From: Rhodobacteraceae bacterium UBA6236
Lineage (GTDB): Bacteria > Pseudomonadota > Alphaproteobacteria > Rhodobacterales > Rhodobacteraceae
DNA length: 7,023 nt
Assembly: GCA_002440945.1 (NCBI GenBank)
Contig: DJWG01000078.1
Span: forward strand, 1 to 7,023
Direction of reading: 5' to 3'
Of the stretch, positions 1-5,457 are shown piece after piece. Both the position numbers and the translations under genes were made by a program. Under the pieces are notes generated by a model, which was not told the origin of the DNA, did not search any database, and worked only from the letters and a program-made list of their open reading frames with translations. Position 1 is the stretch's first letter, and each line of letters begins with the position of its first letter.

Positions 1-25
1 TGAACTCTCCTCCCGTTGATGCGCG
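1..25. repeat. Left arm of a 25-bp exact inverted repeat at the window ends
   Basis: These 25 bases are the exact reverse complement of 6999-7023. With a two-base gap the similarity continues weakly for about eight more bases (26-33 against 6989-6996, seven of eight matching). Read on the minus strand, the arm contains a strong Shine-Dalgarno stretch (GGAGGAGAG, bases 13 to 5) that points out of the window. It is therefore best read as the last part of a gene's 5' leader, shared with the outward gene at the other end. A transposon terminal repeat is less likely because of the embedded ribosome site and the lack of any transposase. Confidence 0.9.
5..13 (-). promoter_or_regulatory. Ribosome-binding site of a minus-strand gene just left of the window
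   Basis: On the minus strand these bases read GGAGGAGAG, followed by TTCA and then the window edge. The spacing puts a start codon at or just beyond base 1, outside what can be seen. The same site in the same context occurs at 7011-7019 for a plus-strand gene. The product of the left gene cannot be judged from this window. Confidence 0.65.
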
Positions 26-36
26 TTCTTATCGGT

Positions 37-64
37 TCGGGCCCGGGAAACCCCGGTGGCCCGA
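37..64 (-). other. GC-rich stem-loop just before the left outward leader repeat
   Basis: Seven pairs (TCGGGCC at 37-43 with GGCCCGA at 58-64) continue, after a two-base bulge at 56-57, into four more pairs (44-47 with 52-55) around an AAAC loop. It lies 12 bases inside the shared repeat. No T-run follows on either strand, so a classical intrinsic terminator is unlikely. It is more likely a structured part of the left gene's leader. Confidence 0.5.
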
Positions 65-109
65 TCTGTGGCGGCGGAACTGCGCTGATCTCCGCCCCCC
101 TTGGAATGC

Positions 110-130
110 CGAAAGCCGGTCCGGCTTTCG
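110..130. repeat. Perfect 21-bp inverted repeat with 10-base arms and one central base
   Basis: CGAAAGCCGG at 110-119 and CCGGCTTTCG at 121-130 are exact reverse complements around T120. As RNA this gives an 8-bp stem with a GGTCC loop on either strand. There is no T-run after it, so a Rho-independent terminator is not well supported. It could be a leader hairpin, a terminator-like element after the minus-strand regulator gene, or an interspersed palindromic repeat; other genomic copies would decide the last. Confidence 0.6.
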
Positions 131-180
131 ATCCTGCGTCTACCTGGCTTCGCTGCGCCTCCAAGCAGCGGAAAGATTGA

Positions 181-227
181 CGGGCGTCAGGGCGCCCGCT
201 TCGCGGACGGGCCCCTCCCCGGGCCCG
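181..227. other. Two adjacent GC-rich hairpins in the left leader
   Basis: CGGGCG (181-186) pairs with CGCCCG (193-198) around a six-base loop. CGGGCCC (208-214) pairs with GGGCCCG (221-227) around CTCCCC. With the stems at 37-64 and 110-130 this makes four strong hairpins in about 190 bases of gene-free DNA. In very GC-rich sequence some of this arises by chance. A leader role is inference. Confidence 0.4.
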
Positions 228-380
228 GACCGCAGGTCTGGCTTGCATTGGGGGTAACAGTTGGGAAACACCCCATCAACAAAAAATGTTCATGCCCGTA
301 TATTTTGATGCTACCGACGAACACACACTCGACACCAAAGACTATTTGGGCCGCATCCTGCGCCGCCGATCCCGCAGTCG

Positions 381-1058
381 TCATCCTGGCGATCCCCCCG
401 GCAGGTGACTGTGAAGCGACCGGCACGCGTCCATGATGTGATCGAAGACCATCGCAGCGGCGCGTTCCGCATCGCGGGCGCGGCAGGCCGCAAGGATTTC
501 GGCATGTTCGTGAACCGCCCTGGCGTGGCCGCCGCTGACGGTCAGTTGCACCCGAAGATAGCGTTCGATCCGGTCGTTCACCGTGCGGATCAGCTGCAAC
601 ATGTAGGGCCTCTCGGCGGCGGCATAGAGGCTGGCGTGAAATTCCCAGTTGAGATCCGCCCAAGCCGACACATCGGGTTCGCGCGCGAAGGCATCGGCAG
701 CGCGTTCGGACCGTTCGAAATGCGCCTCGGTCATCAGGGGCACCGACAGGCGGACGGCGTTCGATTCGAGAATCGCGCGGACTTCGAAGACCTGCACGAT
801 CTCGGGCTCCGAAAGGCTTGCGACCGTCGCGCCGCGATTGCGCTGAAAGGTCACGAAGCCCTCGGCCTCAAGCTGCTTCAGGGCCTCGCGCACCGGGATC
901 TTGCTCACGTTGAACAGCCGGGCCACGTCATCCTGGCGGACCGGAGCCCCTTCGGCGAGGGCGCCGGTGACGATGGCGCTGCGCAGATACTTCAGGATCA
1001 CGTCCGAGGCGGTCGGCGCGGCGCCAAGATCGGGCACATCCGCAAGGTCGAGTGTCAT
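381..1058 (-). CDS. GntR-family (FadR/FCD subfamily) transcriptional regulator
   Basis: This 225-residue protein has the normal length and two-domain plan of a FadR-type GntR regulator. The N-terminal winged helix-turn-helix spans about residues 16-82; the recognition-helix region is VSKIPVREALKQLEAEGFV (51-69). The C-terminal part (about 87-215) looks like an FCD ligand domain, with N137, H141, H185 and H207 at the usual metal-ligand positions; the first is Asn where many members have Asp. The ATG is backed by GGAGG at 1067-1071, eight bases upstream. The gene starts 20 bp after the racemase-family gene ends, so the two are probably co-transcribed. Known FCD regulators bind small organic acids or amino acids and usually repress their own cluster. 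Control of this cluster in response to hydroxyproline or an intermediate is inference; HypR of Sinorhizobium is a precedent of the same general family. Confidence 0.93.
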   Translation of the reverse strand: MTLDLADVPDLGAAPTASDVILKYLRSAIVTGALAEGAPVRQDDVARLFNVSKIPVREALKQLEAEGFVTFQRNRGATVASLSEPEIVQVFEVRAILESNAVRLSVPLMTEAHFERSERAADAFAREPDVSAWADLNWEFHASLYAAAERPYMLQLIRTVNDRIERYLRVQLTVSGGHARAVHEHAEILAACRARDAERAAAMVFDHIMDACRSLHSHLPGGSPG

Positions 1059-1078
1059 GCGCGCTTCCTCCAGGTCGG

Positions 1079-2131
1079 TCAGGCCCAGGTATCGCCCACG
1101 GTGAAGCCTTCGGTAAAGGGATCGTCGTGGTCCAGCACCAGCGTGTTCAGGCCGAAGATCCAGCTTGTCCCGGTGATCGTGGGCACCACCGCCTTCCGGC
1201 CATGAAGCTCCACTTCCTCGACCAGGCGGCCTGTGTAGACGTTGCCAAGAATGCTCTGGTGGCGGAAGGGCGTGTCGAGGGACAATTCGCCCCTGGCATG
1301 GAGCACCGCCATCTTGGCACAGGTGCCGGTGCCGCAGGGGCAGCGGTCGATGGCGCCCGTCCAGGTCGCCGGATCATCCCAGGAGAAATCGCCCGACGCC
1401 ATGGTCACCGCGTTCTTCCAATCGGCGTTCGGATCGTCCGTTGGCCCCGAAAGCTGCGAAATCGTGATGCCCACGCCGGGGTAATCGGGATGCGCGACCG
1501 GAAGCTGTTCGATCGCGGCCTCGCGGATCAGAGAGGACACGCGGGTGATCTCGCGCCCATGTTCGGGCTTCAGTTCAAGCCCCTTGAACTGGCGCACATC
1601 GGCGATGACGTAGAACATCCCGCCCCAGCCGACATCGACCCGCACCTTGCCCAGATGCGGCACGTCGATCACTGCATCCAGATGGGCGGCAAAGGCGGGG
1701 ACGTTCCTGAAGGTCACGGCCTTCACCTTGCCATTCCGGCATTCGGCCGTCACGCGGATCAGCCCCGCAGGCGCTTCCAGCGTCAGTTCCGTCACCGGTT
1801 CCTTCATCGGCAGCAGGCCCATTTCCAGCAGCACGGTGACGACGGAAATCGTGTTGCCGCCCGACATGACCGGATATTCGATCTGCTCCATGATGATGTA
1901 GCCGGCGTCGGCCTCGGGGTGGGTGGGGGGCACGATCAGGTTGCAGCAATGGGCCGGATATCCCCGCGGCTCGCGCAGCATGAGCTTGCGAAGCTGGTCG
2001 TCGTTCTCTTCGAGCCACTTCATCTTTTCGTAGACGGTGCCGCCCGGAACATGCGGGACGCCCCCGGTGATGACCCGCATCGGTGTTCCCGCATGCGTAT
2101 CCACCGCGTGGATCATCCTCTTGAACGCCAT
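1079..2131 (-). CDS. Proline racemase-family enzyme: probable 4-hydroxyproline 2-epimerase and/or trans-3-hydroxy-L-proline dehydratase (Ser/Cys type)
   Basis: A full-length 350-residue cytoplasmic member of the proline racemase superfamily. The first half contains the acid/base motif EYPVMSGGNTI, which places Ser90 where proline racemases carry Cys. The second half contains DRCPCGTGT (262-270), with Cys266 as the second acid/base residue. In the superfamily, Cys/Cys is typical of proline racemase and 4-hydroxyproline epimerase and Cys/Thr of 3-hydroxyproline dehydratase. Ser/Cys marks a subset for which epimerase and dehydratase activities have been reported. The neighbouring DapA-like, aldehyde dehydrogenase and flavin oxidase genes favour epimerisation of trans-4-hydroxy-L-proline to cis-4-hydroxy-D-proline as the main role. 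Proline racemase itself is unlikely. The ATG follows a very strong GGGGAGG (2138-2144) at six bases, and the 18-bp palindrome lies about 30 bp upstream. Extra cysteines occur at 62, 63, 264 and 271. Confidence 0.88.
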   Translation of the reverse strand: MAFKRMIHAVDTHAGTPMRVITGGVPHVPGGTVYEKMKWLEENDDQLRKLMLREPRGYPAHCCNLIVPPTHPEADAGYIIMEQIEYPVMSGGNTISVVTVLLEMGLLPMKEPVTELTLEAPAGLIRVTAECRNGKVKAVTFRNVPAFAAHLDAVIDVPHLGKVRVDVGWGGMFYVIADVRQFKGLELKPEHGREITRVSSLIREAAIEQLPVAHPDYPGVGITISQLSGPTDDPNADWKNAVTMASGDFSWDDPATWTGAIDRCPCGTGTCAKMAVLHARGELSLDTPFRHQSILGNVYTGRLVEEVELHGRKAVVPTITGTSWIFGLNTLVLDHDDPFTEGFTVGDTWA

Positions 2132-2137
2132 GGCATA

Positions 2138-2144
2138 CCTCCCC
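2138..2144 (-). promoter_or_regulatory. Strong ribosome-binding site of the racemase-family gene
   Basis: On the minus strand this reads GGGGAGG, six bases before the ATG at 2131. It fixes the start of the racemase-family gene. Confidence 0.85.
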
Positions 2145-2160
2145 GTCGCCGTGATCTTCT

Positions 2161-2178
2161 AATATCGTATACGATATT
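2161..2178. promoter_or_regulatory. Perfect 18-bp palindromic operator, GntR/FadR type
   Basis: AATATCGTATACGATATT is identical to its own reverse complement. Its core, ATCGTATACGAT, has the GTATAC-centred dyad often seen for FCD-type GntR regulators. It lies between the two divergent transcription units, 30 bp before the racemase-family ATG and about 140 bp before the regulator start at 2319. It overlaps the best -10 candidate for the leftward promoter, so a bound regulator should repress that promoter. Either of the two GntR proteins encoded here is the natural candidate; which one binds cannot be told from sequence. Confidence 0.8.
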
Positions 2179-2194
2179 CCTGCATCTTGAGCAA
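2166..2194 (-). promoter_or_regulatory. Candidate sigma-70 promoter for the leftward racemase-regulator unit
   Basis: On the minus strand, TTGCTC (2194-2189) and TATACG (2171-2166) are separated by exactly 17 bp, with four of six consensus matches in each hexamer. The -10 lies inside the palindromic operator. Transcription would begin about 25 bp before the ribosome site at 2144-2138, a sensible leader length. Confidence 0.5.
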
Positions 2195-2235
2195 GACCGG
2201 AGTTCGACTGCGATTGCGACTCGGCTTGAACAAAG

Positions 2236-2245
2236 TTGTAGACAA
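2236..2245. promoter_or_regulatory. Second GntR-like dyad site
   Basis: TTGTAGACAA has TTGT and ACAA arms around two unpaired bases. It resembles the TTGTNNACAA sites bound by many FCD-type GntR proteins. It differs from the 2161-2178 palindrome (TTGT instead of ATCG outside the GTA/TAC centre), so the two sites may serve the two different regulators. It lies 74 bp before the rightward TTG start and just after a possible -35 element, TTGAAC, at 2226-2231; no good -10 could be paired with that element. Confidence 0.4.
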
Positions 2246-2255
2246 TTTGTATTTC

Positions 2256-2268
2256 ATGCGCTACGCAT
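2256..2268. repeat. Short perfect inverted repeat in the leader of the rightward operon
   Basis: ATGCG (2256-2260) and CGCAT (2264-2268) flank CTA, and four T residues begin at 2268. The stem is too short for a trustworthy terminator. It could be a further protein site or a small leader hairpin. Confidence 0.3.
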
Positions 2269-2307
2269 TTTACAGACGGCACCTCACCGAAACCGCCGCG
2301 CCTTTGC

Positions 2308-2312
2308 AGGAG
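2308..2312 (+). promoter_or_regulatory. Ribosome-binding site that selects a TTG start
   Basis: AGGAG stands six bases before TTG at 2319-2321. Upstream in-frame candidates (TTG at 2187, ATG at 2256) have no Shine-Dalgarno stretch, and the 2187 start would run the coding region through the second operator-like site. TTG at 2319 is therefore the likely start. Confidence 0.75.
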
Positions 2313-2318
2313 CACGCC

Positions 2319-3041
2319 TTGGACCCCCAACCCGCAAGCAAGAAGACCATCTGTGCGGAGGATCTGCGGCGCCGGATCCTCACCGAGGATTTCGAACCGG
2401 GATGCTACCTGGACGAAGTGGAACTGTCCGAAGTCTACGGGATCTCGCGTCCGCCGCTTCGGGAAACGCTGCGCCAGCTGGCGGGCGAAGGCTATGTCGT
2501 CCTGCATGAAAATCGCGGCGCGCAGGTGGCGCCGATGTCGCACAAGTCGCTGAGGAACTTCTTCGTGGCGGCGCCGATGATCTATGCGGCCATCGCGCGG
2601 CTTGCGGCCGAAAACGCCAGGCCCGACCAGATCGCGCGGCTGAAGGAAGCCCAGCAGGCGTTTCGTCAGGCGGTCCGTTCCGGCGACGCGGCCGAGGGCG
2701 CCCTTGGGAACCAGCGCTTCCACGCCATCATCGGTGAAATGGCCGACAATGAATTCCTGCTGCCCTCGCTCCGGCGGCTGCTGATCGACCATACCCGTAT
2801 CGCGATAACCTTCTACAACCCGCGCAAGGTCCAGGTCGCCGAGCAGCGCGAGCTGGCCGCCGACCAGCACGACCAGTTCATCGCCCTGATCGAGGCAGGC
2901 AAAGCCGATGCGGCGGGCGAACTTGCCGTGGAGCATTGGGAACTGTCGCGGGTCCAGATCGAAAGTTTCGTTACTCCCGAAAGCATAAAGGTTCCGCTGG
3001 GCCAAGCCCCCGGCGCGGACAAGCGCAGAGAGGTCTCATGA
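2319..3041 (+). CDS. GntR-family (FadR/FCD subfamily) transcriptional regulator, first gene of the catabolic operon
   Basis: From the TTG start the protein is 240 residues, normal for an FCD-type GntR regulator. The winged helix-turn-helix covers about residues 8-72; the recognition region is YGISRPPLRETLRQLAGEG (40-58). The effector domain follows (about 78-215), with N131, H135, H184 and H206 at the usual metal-ligand positions. It is a different protein from the other regulator here, and the two align only in general family features. Its last codons overlap the start of the DapA-like gene (ATGA), so translation is probably coupled and the regulator is made with the enzymes it likely controls. 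Two dyad sites lie upstream, consistent with autoregulation. The effector is unknown; a hydroxyproline isomer or pathway intermediate is an inference. Upstream in-frame starts would add up to 44 residues that look non-coding and lack ribosome sites. Confidence 0.9.
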   Translation: MDPQPASKKTICAEDLRRRILTEDFEPGCYLDEVELSEVYGISRPPLRETLRQLAGEGYVVLHENRGAQVAPMSHKSLRNFFVAAPMIYAAIARLAAENARPDQIARLKEAQQAFRQAVRSGDAAEGALGNQRFHAIIGEMADNEFLLPSLRRLLIDHTRIAITFYNPRKVQVAEQRELAADQHDQFIALIEAGKADAAGELAVEHWELSRVQIESFVTPESIKVPLGQAPGADKRREVS

Positions 3042-3940
3042 AGTTCGAAGGTATCTACACACCCGTCATCACGCCCCATGACGAAAACGGCGCCATCGAC
3101 CGCGACGGCTTCGCCGCGATGATCGAACAGCTGATCGCCTCGGGCGTTCACGGCATCATCAACGGCGGGTCGACCGGGGAATACTACGCCCAGTCGATGG
3201 ACGAACGGATGGAAATGGCGAGCCTCGCCAAGGATGTCATCGGCGACCGCCTGCCGCTGATCGTGGGCACCGTGGCGATCCGGCTGGAGGATTCGATCCT
3301 GATGGCCGAACATGCCGCAAGGATCGGCGCCGCCGCGATCCTGGTGGGCAGCCCGCCCTATTCGGTGCCGACCGAACGCGAAAACGCCCTGAACGCCCTG
3401 GCCATCGACCGCGCCGCCGACCTGCCGGTGATGCTTTACAACTACCCCGGCCGCATGGGCATCAACATGGGCGAGGAATTCCTGGATCGTGTCGGGCGGT
3501 CGAGGAACATCGTGGCGATCAAGGAAAGCTCGGGCGACATCAACCGCGTGCATCTTCTGGCCCGCGACTACCCGCATATCCAGATGTCCTGCGGCATGGA
3601 CGATCAGGCGCTGGAGTTCTTCGCCTGGGGTGCGCGGTCCTGGGTCTGCGGCGGGTCGAACTTCCTGCCCCGCGAACACGTCGCCCTTTGGCGCGCCTGC
3701 GCGGTCGAAGGCAACTTCGACAAGGGCCGCCGGATCATGTCGGCGATGATGCCCTTGATGCGGGTGCTGGAGCAGGGCGGCAAGTTCATCCAGTGCATCA
3801 AGCACGGCTGCGAGATGAACGGCTTCCACGCCGGGCCGCCGCGCCCGCCGCTGAAGCCCCTGAACAAGGATGACAAGCGGCAACTGGAACAGGTGGTGCG
3901 GGTGCTGAAACGCACCGTGGCCGGGATCGAGGCGGAGTAA
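3038..3940 (+). CDS. DapA/dihydrodipicolinate synthase-family lyase, probable 4-hydroxy-1-pyrroline-2-carboxylate deaminase (HypD-like)
   Basis: A 300-residue TIM-barrel enzyme of the class I aldolase/DapA superfamily. Family landmarks in order are GGSTGE (43-48), the tyrosine motif YNYPG (134-138, Tyr134) and the Schiff-base lysine in AIKESSGD (Lys162). A C-terminal helical extension follows, bringing it to the usual family length. True DapA for lysine synthesis is normally a housekeeping gene, so its place beside a racemase-family enzyme, an amine oxidase and an aldehyde dehydrogenase favours a catabolic role. The best fit is conversion of 4-hydroxy-1-pyrroline-2-carboxylate to 2-oxoglutarate semialdehyde and ammonia, as known for HypD of the 4-hydroxyproline pathway. 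Sugar-acid dehydratases of the same fold are the main alternative. The ATG overlaps the preceding stop by four bases, with GAGAGG about five bases upstream. The product is cytoplasmic; no signal peptide is seen. Confidence 0.85.
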   Translation: MKFEGIYTPVITPHDENGAIDRDGFAAMIEQLIASGVHGIINGGSTGEYYAQSMDERMEMASLAKDVIGDRLPLIVGTVAIRLEDSILMAEHAARIGAAAILVGSPPYSVPTERENALNALAIDRAADLPVMLYNYPGRMGINMGEEFLDRVGRSRNIVAIKESSGDINRVHLLARDYPHIQMSCGMDDQALEFFAWGARSWVCGGSNFLPREHVALWRACAVEGNFDKGRRIMSAMMPLMRVLEQGGKFIQCIKHGCEMNGFHAGPPRPPLKPLNKDDKRQLEQVVRVLKRTVAGIEAE

Positions 3941-3945
3941 AGACC

Positions 3946-5457
3946 ATGAGCGACCTTCTGACGACCGAAGAATACAAGGCAATCGCCGTCGGCCTCTCGT
4001 TCCCGACGCAGGCGTTCATCGACGGGGCCTTCCGCCCGGCGCAAGCGGGCAAGACCTTCGATACCATCAACCCCGCCACCGGCGCGGTGCTGGCGCAGGT
4101 GGCCGCCTGCGATGCCTCGGACGTGGATTTCGCCGTCGAAAAGGCCCGCGACGCCTTTGAAGACGGCCGCTGGTCGCGCCTGTACCCGCGCGAACGGAAA
4201 GAAGTGCTGATCCGTTTGGCCAAGCTTCTGAAGCGCAATGCCCGCGAACTGGCGGTTCTGGAAAGCCTCGACAGCGGCAAGACGATCTATGACTGCGAAA
4301 CTGTCGATGTGCCGGAAACCATCCACTGCCTGACCTGGCATGCCGAGTTGATCGACAAGATCTACGACCAGGTCGCGCCCGCATCCGACAACCACATCGC
4401 CATGGTGGTGCGGGAACCGGTGGGCGTGGTGGGTCTGGTGCTGCCCTGGAACTTCCCGCTTCTGATGCTGGCGTGGAAGATCGGCCCGGCGCTGGCGGCG
4501 GGCTGTTCGATCATCGTGAAACCGGCGATGGAAACCCCGCTGACCGCCCTGCGGGTCGCCGAACTGGCGATGGAGGCCGGCGTGCCCGCCGGTGTCTTCA
4601 ACGTGCTGCCCGGCGGCGGCGCCGAAGTGGGCGAACCCATCGGCCGCCACATGGACATCGATGCCGTCAGCTTCACCGGATCGACCGCGACCGGACGGCG
4701 CTTCCTGCGCTATGCGGCGGAATCGAACCTCAAGGAAGTGACGCTGGAAATGGGCGGCAAGAACCCGGCGGTGGTGCTGGACGATGCCGAAAACCTTGAT
4801 CGCGTCGCGGCCCATATCGTCAACGGCGCTTTCTGGAACATGGGCGAGAACTGCTCGGCGTCGTCGCGGCTGATCGTCCAGAAGGGCGTCAAGGATGAGC
4901 TTCTGTCCCGTATCCTTGCCCATGCCCGCGAATGGCCGATGGGCGATCCGCTGGACCCGGTGAACCGCGTGGGCGCGCTGGTGTCGCAGGCGCATTACGA
5001 CAAGGTCTGTTCCTACCTCGATGCCGACAAGACGTCCGCCAGCCCGAAGGTGATCCTTGGCGGCAGGGCCGAGGGCGGCTTTGTCGAACCGACGATCCTT
5101 GAAGTGGCCCGCGACGCGAAACAGGCGCGGGAAGAGATCTTCGGGCCGGTGCTGTCGGTCCTGACCGTCGATGGCTTCGACGAGGCGATCCAGCTTGCCA
5201 ATGACACCGAATACGGGCTCGCGGCCTCGATCTTCACCGCCAATGTCAAGCGCGCGATCCGCGGCGCACGGGCGATCCGCGCCGGCACGGTCACGGTGAA
5301 CAGCTTTGGCGAAGGCGACATCTCGACCCCCTTCGGCGGCTTCAAGCAATCGGGCTTTGGCGGGCGCGACAACGGTATCCATGCCCATGACCAGTATACC
5401 CAGCTGAAGACCATCTGGGTCGATCTGGCCGACGACCGGGACGAGGCCGTGGCATGA
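3946..5457 (+). CDS. PuuC-like NAD(P)-dependent aldehyde dehydrogenase, probable 2-oxoglutarate semialdehyde dehydrogenase
   Basis: A 503-residue aldehyde dehydrogenase with every hallmark intact: PWNFP (167-171, Asn169), the cofactor lysine in VKPA (Lys192), FTGST (243-247), general base Glu268 in LEMGG, nucleophile Cys303 in GENCSAS and EEIFGP (396-401). The closing segments GGFKQSG and QLKTIW match the C-terminus of PuuC, the gamma-glutamyl-aminobutyraldehyde dehydrogenase of putrescine breakdown. In this cluster the expected reaction is oxidation of 2-oxoglutarate semialdehyde to 2-oxoglutarate, the last step of 4-hydroxyproline catabolism. That substrate is inferred from neighbours; a polyamine-derived aldehyde is the main alternative. 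The start is supported by GGAG (3934-3937), eight bases upstream, inside the end of the previous gene. The intergenic gap is five bases, and its stop overlaps the flavoprotein start. Confidence 0.88.
   Translation: MSDLLTTEEYKAIAVGLSFPTQAFIDGAFRPAQAGKTFDTINPATGAVLAQVAACDASDVDFAVEKARDAFEDGRWSRLYPRERKEVLIRLAKLLKRNARELAVLESLDSGKTIYDCETVDVPETIHCLTWHAELIDKIYDQVAPASDNHIAMVVREPVGVVGLVLPWNFPLLMLAWKIGPALAAGCSIIVKPAMETPLTALRVAELAMEAGVPAGVFNVLPGGGAEVGEPIGRHMDIDAVSFTGSTATGRRFLRYAAESNLKEVTLEMGGKNPAVVLDDAENLDRVAAHIVNGAFWNMGENCSASSRLIVQKGVKDELLSRILAHAREWPMGDPLDPVNRVGALVSQAHYDKVCSYLDADKTSASPKVILGGRAEGGFVEPTILEVARDAKQAREEIFGPVLSVLTVDGFDEAIQLANDTEYGLAASIFTANVKRAIRGARAIRAGTVTVNSFGEGDISTPFGGFKQSGFGGRDNGIHAHDQYTQLKTIWVDLADDRDEAVA

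Larger units (their letters stand above)
1..380. other. Gene-free 380-bp region: leader and control region of the left outward gene
   Basis: No open frame here has a convincing start site, ribosome site or recognisable protein. The sequence holds an exact terminal repeat with a ribosome site, four GC-rich stem-loops, and an AT-richer patch near 281-310. That patch includes an A6 run and CGTATA (297-302), which is the core of the palindrome at 2161-2178. I could not place a promoter with good -35 and -10 hexamers on the minus strand. The minus-strand regulator gene ends at 381, so its transcript may read through towards the left gene or stop within this region. Confidence 0.6.

Noticed and set aside
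110..130. Rho-independent terminator
   Set aside because: The stem is perfect but neither strand has a following T-run.
101..436. Possible small gene in the left gene-free region (111 codons, plus strand)
   Set aside because: There is no ribosome site and no recognisable protein. It crosses the hairpin cluster and runs into the convergent end of the regulator gene.
1079..2131. True proline racemase
   Set aside because: The first catalytic residue is Ser rather than Cys, and the neighbouring genes match hydroxyproline breakdown.
1052..2509. A 485-codon open frame on the plus strand, antisense to the racemase-family gene
   Set aside because: It lies opposite a gene with intact catalytic motifs and a strong ribosome site. 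It has no recognisable domain and is rich in His, Arg and Gly, as expected for antisense frames in GC-rich DNA.
3038..3940. Housekeeping dihydrodipicolinate synthase (lysine biosynthesis)
   Set aside because: The family motifs fit, but the operon context is catabolic and regulator-linked, which favours a HypD-like or other catabolic member.
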